From: an uncultured Clostridium sp.
GTDB taxonomy: Bacteria > Bacillota > Clostridia > TANB77 > CAG-508
Length of the DNA: 5,100 nt
Direction: 5' to 3'
Assembly (NCBI GenBank): GCA_947568605.1
Contig: CANOPV010000081.1
Location: 1 to 5,100, forward strand
Below the pieces are notes generated by a model, which ran no database searches, was not told where the DNA came from, and saw only the letters and a list, made by a program, of their open reading frames with translations. Numbering within the stretch: position 1 is the first letter of the stretch; each line of letters opens with the position of its first letter. The position numbers and the translations under genes are program-made. This document shows positions 1-4,932 of the stretch, piece after piece.

Positions 1-136
1 GACTTAGTCATTCGGAGCCAATGAATTAAAAAAATAATTTTAACGAAGAATTGTAGTAAAAATTTCCTATTATATAACAAAATGGCTTTGCTATGTGGAC
101 GCACACTGTGCGCCCTACATCTTCTCTACATTTTTA
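1..136. repeat. Copy 1 of a 200-bp-period intergenic repeat
   Basis: This stretch recurs at 201-338 with only a few substitutions (56/256 g/a, 82/282 a/g, 111/311 c/t, 121/321 c/t). Identity decays after about 130. The copy starts at the window edge inside the motif GACTTAGTCATTCGGAGCC, so the repeat probably extends to the left. It has no start codon with a ribosome binding site and no credible reading frame. It carries one GC-richer hairpin dyad (93-120) and the right arm of a long palindrome. The repeat family is not one I can name. Confidence 0.9.
93..120. repeat. GC-rich hairpin dyad in repeat copy 1
   Basis: The arms ATGTGGACGCACA (93-105) and TGTGCGCCCTACAT (107-120) are complementary, apart from an A/C mismatch at 99/113 and a bulged T at 116. 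The dyad is clearly richer in G and C than its AT-rich surroundings. No T-run follows on either strand, so it does not look like a classical terminator. Confidence 0.75.
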
Positions 137-142
137 TTTTAC

Positions 143-263
143 ATTTTTAGGACAATTCGAGTTAAAGGATTATTTTTTTAATGAAATTATGCGACGATAT
201 GACTTAGTCATTCGGAGCCAATGAATTAAAAAAATAATTTTAACGAAGAATTGTAATAAAAAT
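143..263. repeat. Long imperfect palindrome spanning the repeat junction
   Basis: The left arm, read inward from about 143 (ATTTTTAGGACAATTC, then a TTATTTTTTTAAT block), matches the reverse complement of the right arm ending at about 263 (ATTTTTATTACAATTC, then TTATTTTTTTAAT), with small indels. The centre is ATGAC-TTA-GTCAT at 199-211. Nearly the whole 121 nt could fold as one interrupted hairpin. This resembles a MITE or REP-like palindromic element, but that class assignment is inference. Confidence 0.7.
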
Positions 264-338
264 TTCCTATTATATAACAAAGTGGCTTTGCTATGTGGAC
301 GCACACTGTGTGCCCTACATTTTCTCTACAATTTTTAT
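201..338. repeat. Copy 2 of the 200-bp-period intergenic repeat
   Basis: This is the second copy of the unit at 1-136, offset by exactly 200 bp. It lies 115 bp upstream of the oxidoreductase start codon, so it may be within or just upstream of that gene's control region. After about 338 the sequence no longer resembles copy 1, and the spacer 141-200 is not repeated again. The array in this window therefore ends here. Confidence 0.9.
293..320. repeat. GC-rich hairpin dyad in repeat copy 2
   Basis: This has the same dyad design as 93-120. The only change within it is C to T at 311, which turns a G-C pair into a G-U pair in the plus-strand RNA, so the fold survives as RNA. Confidence 0.72.
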
Positions 339-371
339 TAATCTAAATATTTTAATTTTTTAATAATTGAT

Positions 372-411
372 TAAGTTAACTTAGAAATTTCAGTATATTT
401 TTTCAATTTCT
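372..411. promoter_or_regulatory. Palindrome and inverted repeat upstream of the oxidoreductase
   Basis: TAAGTTAACTTA at 372-383 is a perfect 12-bp palindrome. It is followed at once by an inverted repeat, AGAAATT (383-389) and AATTTCT (405-411), whose loop contains a possible -10 box TATATT (394-399). No good -35 lies at 16-18 bp, so the promoter call itself is weak. The placement 42-81 bp before the ATG would suit an operator. In such AT-rich DNA a chance origin cannot be excluded. Confidence 0.3.
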
Positions 412-437
412 GTTCAAAATCTAATTAATTGATTTCT

Positions 438-444
438 GAAAGGA
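438..444 (+). promoter_or_regulatory. Ribosome binding site that sets the oxidoreductase start
   Basis: GAAAGGA ends 8 nt before the ATG at 453. The alternative in-frame TTG at 429 would place this site inside the coding region and has no ribosome binding site of its own, so 453 is preferred. Confidence 0.8.
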
Positions 445-452
445 CTGATTTT

Positions 453-1958
453 ATGAATTCTTATTGGATTAAATCTTATCCAGATGTATTAAATGAACAT
501 AAGTCATTAGATAAAAATATTGAAACTGATATTTGTATCGTTGGAGGTGGATTGACTGGTATTAGTTGTGCTTATCTTCTTGCAAAACAAGGTTTTAAGG
601 TAGTAATTCTTGAAAAAAATAAAATTGCAGAACATACTACTGCTCATACTACTGCTAAAATTACATCTCAACACGGTCTTTTTTATAAATATTTAATTGA
701 TAGTTTTTCAAAAGATTTGGCAAAAAAATATCTTGATGCTAATGAACAAGCTATTTCTAATATTAAAAATATTATTGATATTGAAAATATAGATTGTGAT
801 TTCGAGTTTCAAGATGCTTATGTATATACTAAGAGTGCAGATGAATTACAAAAAATTAAAGATGAAGTTACAGCTGTAAATTCATTAGGCTTTAATTCAG
901 AATTTATAACAAATATTCCATTACCTATAAAAAATGTATTGGGTGCTATTAAATTTCCAAATCAGGCTCAATTTCATCCTAGAAAATATATTAGTGGTTT
1001 ATGTAAGTCTATCTTAGAAAATAATGGAGAGATATTTGAGAATTCTAAAGTCTATGATATTGAAAAAACAGGAAATACCTATACTACTTATACCAATGAT
1101 TATAAAGTTACATCAAAATATGTTGTTTTGGCTTCTCATTATCCTATTATAAATGCTCCTGGTTTTTATTTTCTTAAAATGTATCAAGAGACTTCTCATA
1201 TAATTGGTGTAGAAACAAATCAAAATCTTTTTGATGGTATGTATATTAATAGTGAGTCTCCTACTTTATCTTTTAGAACTACTAATTATAATGGAAAACG
1301 ACTATTGTTAGTAGGTGGATTTGAACATAAAACAGGTGCTAAAATAGATTTATCTAATGCATATTCTTATTTAGAAAATGTGGCAAAAGAAGTTTGTTCT
1401 GATGCAAAGGTTTTATATAGATGGAATACAGAAGATTGTGTTTCACTAGATAAGTTACCATATATTGGTGAATTTTCTAATATTATGCCTAATTTTTACG
1501 TTGCTACTGGTTTTAAAAAATGGGGTATGACTACTTCTAATGTGGCTAGCAATATAATTACAGATATGATTTTAGGTAAAGAAAATGTTTATAAAAATGT
1601 TTTTTTATCTACTAGATTTCATCCTATAAAAAATATAGAGGAATTGGGAGGTTTAGTAAAAGAGGTTGCTTATTCTTTAACTATTAATAAGTTAAATCTT
1701 CCTGATAAGACTTTAAATTCTATTAAAAATGATGAGGGAAGTCTTATTGAGTTTGATGGTAAAAAGGTTGGAATTTATAAGGATGTTTCTGGGAATGTTT
1801 TTGCTGTAAAGCCAGTATGTTCTCATTTAGGTTGCGAACTTGCTTGGAATAATTTAGATAAGACTTGGGATTGCCCTTGTCACGGTTCTCGTTTTAATTT
1901 TAAAGGTGAATCTTTATATGACCCTAGTATAAAAAATTTGGAAATTTATGATATTTAA
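453..1958 (+). CDS. FAD-dependent oxidoreductase with C-terminal Rieske [2Fe-2S] domain (YhfW-like)
   Basis: The protein of 501 residues fuses a DAO/DadA-type flavin oxidoreductase to a Rieske domain, the architecture of Bacillus subtilis YhfW and of similar size. Seen directly: a Rossmann FAD motif GGGLTG at residues 31-36 with acidic E54 closing the beta-alpha-beta fold; the DAO C-terminal signature around LPYIG (335-339) and YVATGF (349-354); and a Rieske domain from about 420 to the end. The cluster ligands are C456-x-H458 and C474-x2-H477. C461 and C476 sit where bc1-type Rieske proteins form their stabilising disulfide. There is no signal peptide or membrane helix, so it is probably cytoplasmic. 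By family it should pass electrons between a substrate on FAD and the iron-sulfur cluster; the substrate is unknown. It is a single gene with no cotranscribed neighbour on its strand and no clear terminator after the stop. ATG 453 was chosen over TTG 429 because of the ribosome binding site. Confidence 0.9.
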   Translation: MNSYWIKSYPDVLNEHKSLDKNIETDICIVGGGLTGISCAYLLAKQGFKVVILEKNKIAEHTTAHTTAKITSQHGLFYKYLIDSFSKDLAKKYLDANEQAISNIKNIIDIENIDCDFEFQDAYVYTKSADELQKIKDEVTAVNSLGFNSEFITNIPLPIKNVLGAIKFPNQAQFHPRKYISGLCKSILENNGEIFENSKVYDIEKTGNTYTTYTNDYKVTSKYVVLASHYPIINAPGFYFLKMYQETSHIIGVETNQNLFDGMYINSESPTLSFRTTNYNGKRLLLVGGFEHKTGAKIDLSNAYSYLENVAKEVCSDAKVLYRWNTEDCVSLDKLPYIGEFSNIMPNFYVATGFKKWGMTTSNVASNIITDMILGKENVYKNVFLSTRFHPIKNIEELGGLVKEVAYSLTINKLNLPDKTLNSIKNDEGSLIEFDGKKVGIYKDVSGNVFAVKPVCSHLGCELAWNNLDKTWDCPCHGSRFNFKGESLYDPSIKNLEIYDI

Positions 1959-1985
1959 TTGAGATAAATGTATAAAATGGTAAAA

Positions 1986-2078
1986 CTAGACCCAATTTTC
2001 ATTTAATGATTTATCTATATTAAATTTTTGTGAACCATCTGTTTTTGTGTCCCATTTGAATAATTTTAAAAAATTTGT
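1986..2078 (-). pseudogene. Possible 3' remnant of a gene cut off by the insertion sequence
   Basis: On the minus strand, 30 codons are open from the edge of the IS to a TAG at 1986-1988, and read ...FKWDTKTDGSQKFN...NENWV. The composition is rich in Asp, Lys, Asn and Trp and looks like a real soluble C-terminus rather than random AT-rich translation. In this frame a stop occurs at the IS boundary (2079-2081), so the reading frame coincides with the host side of the junction. I do not recognise the family. A 30-codon open frame can occur by chance, so this stays tentative. The rest of the interval 1959-2079 shows no other feature. Confidence 0.3.
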
Positions 2079-2079
2079 T

Positions 2080-2105
2080 TATAGGTTTACAATAGATATG
2101 ACACA
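2080..2105. repeat. Left terminal inverted repeat of the IS
   Basis: It reads TATAGGTTTACAATAGATAT then GACACA, and pairs with the reverse complement of 2842-2867 at 19 of 26 positions. The outer TAGGTTT and inner ATATGNCACA blocks are the best conserved. The exact outermost base is uncertain by 1-2 nt. Confidence 0.7.
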
Positions 2106-2198
2106 GTAAATATATAAAATAAAAAAATTGAAGGAAATACCAAAATATGATAAAGTTGTTTTAACCACAAAACAAACTAAATATTGGAGGTATTTCCT

Positions 2199-2735
2199 AT
2201 GAGTAATAGTATAACAGCAAGCAGTATTTGAATATTCATATAGACGCGGAGTAACAAAAGCAGCAGTAAAGTTTAAAATGTATAGAAAAACAATATATGA
2301 TGGAGAGAAAAATATGGTGGAACAGTAAAATCATTAAAAAATAAGTCAAGAAGACCACATAGTCATCCAAATCAACATACAGGAGTAGAAATAAAAATGA
2401 TAAAAGATTACAAAGCCAAAAATTTTGAATTTACAAATAGATTAAATGCGCAGGCAACGAATAAAAAAACGAAATTTGAGAAAACATTAGAAAAAATGAA
2501 TATAAGACATAAGTTAATAAAGCCCAAAACGCCAAGACATAATGGAAAAGTAGAAAGAAGCCGCAGAAAAGATCAAGAAAGATTTTATTACAAAAGAGAA
2601 TTTAAAAGTTTTGAAGAATTTGAAAAGAAGTTAGGATATTGGGAAAAAGAATATAATAATTTTCCAATGAAGCCATTAAGATGGAAAAGTCCAAATGAAC
2701 AATTAAAAGAATATAAACTTAAGAAAAGTGCATAA
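2199..2735 (+). pseudogene. IS481-type DDE transposase, frameshifted and internally deleted
   Basis: The original start is ATG 2199 with TGGAGG at 2185-2190. The remains read MSNSIT, then after a frameshift at about 2217-2221 the N-terminal helix-turn-helix (VFEYSYRRGVTKAAVKF, from 2224). A single lost base at about 2299, where a C before GA would restore TIYRW, shifts the frame again into SLKNKSRRPHSHPNQHT (2331-2381) and on to the stop at 2733-2735. Around 2410-2424 the N-terminal part (IKDY) joins directly to FEFTNRL, which in intact relatives follows the second catalytic Asp (TDNG). Both catalytic Asp residues are therefore deleted, while the final Glu in NGKVERS remains. The C-terminal stretch from 2397 is open and encodes 112 residues but cannot be an active transposase. 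About 150 of roughly 330 residues are missing. The family call rests on remembered sequence similarity. Confidence 0.85.
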
Positions 2736-2742
2736 AATGGTA

Positions 2743-2765
2743 CAATTTATCAATTTATCAATTTT
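2743..2765 (+). repeat. Short 8-bp tandem repeat after the transposase
   Basis: CAATTTAT is repeated in tandem at 2743-2750 and 2751-2758 and begun a third time at 2759 (CAATTTT). It is a minor low-complexity tract with no evident function. Confidence 0.5.
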
Positions 2766-2774
2766 CTTAAGAAG

Positions 2775-2789
2775 CGCAACAAAGTTGCG
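2775..2789. repeat. Small hairpin in the IS 3' non-coding part
   Basis: CGCAAC and GTTGCG flank a 3-nt AAA loop, giving a perfect 6-bp stem 40 nt after the transposase stop. No T-run follows, so it is not a standard intrinsic terminator. Confidence 0.5.
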
Positions 2790-2808
2790 AGGTTCAGACA
2801 ACGCACAT

Positions 2809-2865
2809 TAGGTATTTCAAATATAGACAAATCTAAAAGAGTGTGACATATATTTGACAAACCTA
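2809..2865. repeat. Second, face-to-face copy of the IS end
   Basis: TAGGTATTTCAAATATA (2809-2825) matches the reverse complement of 2849-2865 at 15 of 17 positions, leaving a 23-nt loop. The right end of the IS therefore carries two IR-like sequences pointing at each other. It could be a sub-terminal transposase site, or the trace of a second, almost completely deleted copy. Confidence 0.6.
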
Positions 2866-2867
2866 CA
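2842..2867. repeat. Right terminal inverted repeat of the IS
   Basis: Read inward on the minus strand this begins TGTAGGTTTGTCAAATATAT and continues GTCACA. The TGT terminus is common for IS ends. It also pairs closely with a nearby internal copy at 2809-2825 (separate entry). Confidence 0.7.
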
Positions 2868-2985
2868 CTGTATCCGTATTTTCATACAGAGTTTTTATTT
2901 ATTTTTAGAAAATTTGCGAGTCTATCGTAAAATTTGTATAAATCGGATTTTCTTCCAATTGATAACAAAAATTTAATAATTATTT
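2868..2985. other. Spacer between the IS and the minus-strand operon
   Basis: No gene with a start and ribosome binding site is visible. A CTGTAT/ATACAG inverted repeat (2868-2873 and 2884-2889) lies next to the IS edge. No clear intrinsic terminator for the operon ending at 2986 is present on the minus strand. One minus-strand frame stays open from inside the preceding gene to TGA at 2882-2884 and contains the protein-like string GRKSDLYKFYDRLANFLKIN, but it has no start codon. It is not called as a gene. Confidence 0.4.
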
Positions 2986-3768
2986 TTACAATATTTTTTG
3001 AAATAGTACATAATTATTATTATATTTAAGAACTATTGTGTTATTAGTTTTATCAAATACTAAGGCATTCAATATTTCTTCTGTATTTGTTTCGCCATCT
3101 AATTTAGGAACATATTCACTGTCAATTAATTTATCAATACTACCTATTGGTTCACTTCCACCTGCATAATCTATTACTGAAAATGACTTTCCATATAATA
3201 TTCCGTCAAATCTTACTAAGATTTCTGTTGATGATGTTTTTGAAGATAAACTAGAAATTTTTTTATAATTATCATATTTAATATTATCAAATATATCTTC
3301 TAAAATTGTATCAAATACATTTAAATTATATGCTTCTGATAAAAATCCATTTTTTAACATCCAACCTCTTTGATTTCCTTTATATATAAGTAATTCTACA
3401 TTATTATTGAAGTCTATTTTATAGTCTGGTGTTACAATGTCTGGTTGATAATAGATTACTTCTTTTGTATAAATATTCTTACATTGATTTACAATATAAT
3501 CTATTGTTGCTTTTTCTTCAATATCTAGTTTATATTCATTTAATATTTTTTTATCATCCATTATATTTTTAGTAATTGTAATCTTATTTGTTTTAAAATC
3601 TTCATTGGTTTCATTAATATTTTCTTGATTATCTAGTGGAAATGTTTCTTGTGGTATATCAATTTTAGAATACATAGATGACTTTATTTTCCTTCCAAAG
3701 CCTGTAAATATCCCTATAACTGCAATTATTATGACAAGTATTGCTATAATTACTATTTTTTTATTCAT
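2986..3768 (-). CDS. Membrane-anchored protein of unknown function, cotranscribed with the sigma factor
   Basis: The predicted protein of 260 residues has a short basic N-terminus (MNKK), one hydrophobic helix at about residues 5-24, then basic residues and a long hydrophilic domain of about 230 residues. This is the layout of a single-pass protein or uncleaved signal anchor with its domain outside the membrane. There is no lipobox Cys and no cell-wall sorting motif. I do not recognise the domain; it is rich in Asn, Asp, Lys and Ile with repeated beta-like stretches (YKIDFNNNVELLIYKG; NTIVLKYNNNYVLFQKIL at the C-terminus). Its start lies 24 nt after the sigma factor stop, so the two are very probably one operon. 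By analogy with sigma-associated membrane proteins it could sense, bind or modulate, but that is inference. The ATG at 3768 is preferred over the GTG at 3777, because that GTG is part of the ribosome binding site AAGGTGA. Confidence 0.8.
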   Translation of the reverse strand: MNKKIVIIAILVIIIAVIGIFTGFGRKIKSSMYSKIDIPQETFPLDNQENINETNEDFKTNKITITKNIMDDKKILNEYKLDIEEKATIDYIVNQCKNIYTKEVIYYQPDIVTPDYKIDFNNNVELLIYKGNQRGWMLKNGFLSEAYNLNVFDTILEDIFDNIKYDNYKKISSLSSKTSSTEILVRFDGILYGKSFSVIDYAGGSEPIGSIDKLIDSEYVPKLDGETNTEEILNALVFDKTNNTIVLKYNNNYVLFQKIL

Positions 3769-3773
3769 TTTAA

Positions 3774-3780
3774 TCACCTT
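3774..3780 (-). promoter_or_regulatory. Ribosome binding site that sets the start at 3768
   Basis: On the minus strand AAGGTGA, matching the anti-Shine-Dalgarno complement AAAGGAGGTGA in part, lies 5 nt before the ATG. The GTG inside it is the alternative start at 3777, which would leave that start without a binding site. Confidence 0.7.
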
Positions 3781-3792
3781 TTAACCTTTCTA

Positions 3793-4659
3793 CTATTTAG
3801 ACACATTTTTCTTTGCTTTTTGTTGGTTTTTTATAAAAATTAATAAAAAAGTTATCGTTGTGGTTAAGAAAAAAACTGCTACACTAATAAAACCTATATC
3901 TATTTTTTGTATATCATATTTAGTAGTATTATTATATATTGTAATATTTTCTTTTATTTCATTAGTTATAGTGTCATATTGATATTGTATAGCATTTTTA
4001 TTAAATAGGCTCTGTTCACTATCTTGTTCTATATTATCTTTCTTTATTTCTAAGTTTTCTTCTTTTTTAGAATTTTTTAATAATTTTTGTGTTATAAATA
4101 AAGTAATAGTTATAATAAACATAGATAAATTACTTAGTAATAATTTTAATGTATATACTGATTTATAATATCTCCATTGTATAGTCCCTATTGGTTCATT
4201 TAGTAATTTTGCTATTTCTTTAAATGATAAATTTGCTAATATTTTTAATGATATTATTTCTTGTTCTTTTGGATTTAATTTTGATATAAGTTTATTATAT
4301 GAATCTCTATCAATTATTTCTTTTATATCTTTATCTTCATTATTTATATAATATATTTCATCTAAATTTATAGTATTTTCTTGCTTTCTGATATAATTCA
4401 ATGTTTCATTTTTTGTAATTGTATATAACCAACAGGCTTCATTTTTTTCTGGTAAATTTTCTTTACTCATATTCCATATTTTTATCATTACTGTTTGCTT
4501 TATATCTTCACTGTTTTCTTTGTTTTTTATTAATGAAAAGGCAATTTTATATATTAGATTACTATATTTATTATATAATTCATTAAAAATATTTTCTTTC
4601 TTATCTTTTTTTAGTTTTTCAAATATCTGGTGTAATTCTTGTTTATCTTTAATTTTCAT
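3793..4659 (-). CDS. ECF-like sigma-70 factor with two C-terminal transmembrane helices
   Basis: The protein is 288 residues, against about 160-200 for an ordinary ECF sigma factor. Sigma region 2 lies at about 25-95 (FNELYNKYSNLIYKIAFSLI, then SEDIKQTVMIKIW at 50-62 and WLYTITKNETLNYIRK at 77-92). Region 4 lies at about 120-175, with LNPKEQEIISLK (128-139) and the helix-turn-helix FKEIAKLLNEPIGTIQWR (146-163). Directly after region 4 comes a hydrophobic helix at about 176-194, then a 60-residue hydrophilic loop rich in Glu, Asn and Thr, a second helix at about 255-277, and a basic tail (KNQQKAKKNVSK). With the sigma domains in the cytoplasm, the loop would be outside and the tail inside. I infer a membrane-tethered sigma factor acting as its own anchor; how it would be released or activated is not shown. 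The ATG at 4659 is preferred over TTG at 4713 because AAGGA precedes it by 8 nt. Confidence 0.85.
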   Translation of the reverse strand: MKIKDKQELHQIFEKLKKDKKENIFNELYNKYSNLIYKIAFSLIKNKENSEDIKQTVMIKIWNMSKENLPEKNEACWLYTITKNETLNYIRKQENTINLDEIYYINNEDKDIKEIIDRDSYNKLISKLNPKEQEIISLKILANLSFKEIAKLLNEPIGTIQWRYYKSVYTLKLLLSNLSMFIITITLFITQKLLKNSKKEENLEIKKDNIEQDSEQSLFNKNAIQYQYDTITNEIKENITIYNNTTKYDIQKIDIGFISVAVFFLTTTITFLLIFIKNQQKAKKNVSK

Positions 4660-4667
4660 ATTTTTAT

Positions 4668-4672
4668 TCCTT
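4668..4672 (-). promoter_or_regulatory. Ribosome binding site that sets the sigma factor start
   Basis: AAGGA on the minus strand lies 8 nt before the ATG at 4659. The upstream in-frame TTG at 4713 has no such site and would add a hydrophobic 18-residue stretch not expected on a sigma factor N-terminus. Confidence 0.75.
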
Positions 4673-4678
4673 ATTTTT

Positions 4679-4710
4679 GTTATTATAATAACATAAAAGC
4701 AGACAATTAA
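4679..4710 (-). promoter_or_regulatory. Weak promoter candidate and 14-bp palindrome before the sigma factor
   Basis: GTTATTATAATAAC at 4679-4692 is a perfect 14-bp palindrome. It contains TATAAT (minus strand, 4687-4682), and TTAATT lies 17 bp upstream (4710-4705), a 3-of-6 match to a -35 box. The resulting leader would be only about 16 nt. A promoter recognised by the sigma factor itself would not need to match this consensus, and the palindrome may be chance in AT-rich DNA. Confidence 0.25.
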
Positions 4711-4722
4711 CAATCATCTGCT
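4698..4722 (-). terminator. Terminator-like or attenuator-like hairpin before the sigma gene
   Basis: On the minus strand AGCAGATGATT, loop GTT, AATTGTCTGCT forms an 11-bp stem (two of the pairs G-U), followed by TTTAT. It lies 60 nt after the stop of the small membrane ORF and 38 nt before the sigma start codon. It may end the vanZ-side transcript, or sit in the sigma leader and limit read-through. The T-run is short and interrupted, so termination would be weak. Confidence 0.45.
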
Positions 4723-4782
4723 CTACTTATTGTAGTTATTGCTATCTTTCATCATATAAAAAATGTTATACCAGATACTTCG

Positions 4783-4898
4783 TTAATTGCTAAATCGTTC
4801 TTTGATACATTTTTTTCCTACAAATAAACCAATAACAAAACTAATTCCAATAATTGTTATTATTCCTATTATAATAAGTATTTTTGTTTAATATTCAT
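4783..4898 (-). pseudogene. Small single-helix membrane protein, needs a one-base shift
   Basis: The ATG at 4898 follows an excellent ribosome binding site (AAGGAGA at 4913-4907, 8 nt spacing), but the frame ends after 9 codons (MNIKQKYLL). Adding one A to the five-A run at 4881-4885 gives a 38-residue protein: MNIKQ, a helix KILIIIGIITIIGISFVIGL, then FVGKKCIKERFSN and TAA at 4785-4783. The long helix with Gly spacing and a basic tail, open to a stop at a sensible place, argues that the shifted frame is the real one. It may be a recent pseudogene, a sequencing error in the A-run, or slippage at it. It starts 34 nt after the VanZ stop, so it is probably in the same operon. No family is recognised. 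Confidence 0.55.
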
Positions 4899-4906
4899 AA
4901 AATTTA

Positions 4907-4913
4907 TCTCCTT
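4907..4913 (-). promoter_or_regulatory. Strong ribosome binding site of the small membrane ORF
   Basis: AAGGAGA on the minus strand, 8 nt before the ATG at 4898, is the strongest Shine-Dalgarno match on this strand of the window. This is the main reason to treat the short frameshifted frame as a gene. Confidence 0.7.
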
Positions 4914-4932
4914 TAATAATTGTAATTTGTAA

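Larger units (their letters stand above)
2080..2867 (+). mobile_element. Degenerate IS481-type insertion sequence
   Basis: The element of about 788 bp is bounded by imperfect terminal inverted repeats, 2080-2105 (TATAGGTTTAC...ATATGACACA) and 2842-2867, which match at 19 of 26 positions. Between them lies one transposase gene reading rightward, with its own GGAGG ribosome binding site and about 90 nt of 5' non-coding DNA. Intact relatives are about 1.2 kb, so this copy has lost roughly 0.4 kb. I see no convincing target-site duplication at the two edges, which fits an old insertion or a rearranged end. It separates the possible remnant at 1986-2078 from the minus-strand operon to the right. 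Confidence 0.8.

Noticed and set aside
1..340. CRISPR array
   Set aside because: There are only two copies, the unit is about 136 bp with a 64-bp spacer, and no cas gene is present.
429..452. TTG at 429 as the oxidoreductase start, adding eight residues
   Set aside because: The clear ribosome binding site at 438-444 lies inside this extension and is correctly spaced only for ATG 453.
1959..2015. Intrinsic terminator after the oxidoreductase
   Set aside because: TAAATG (1964-1969) and CATTTA (2000-2005) can pair, but the loop is 30 nt, the stem is only AT-rich and no T-run follows.
4660..4713. TTG at 4713 as the sigma factor start, which would add an N-terminal hydrophobic stretch
   Set aside because: No ribosome binding site precedes it, it overlaps the hairpin and palindrome, and ATG 4659 has AAGGA at the right distance.
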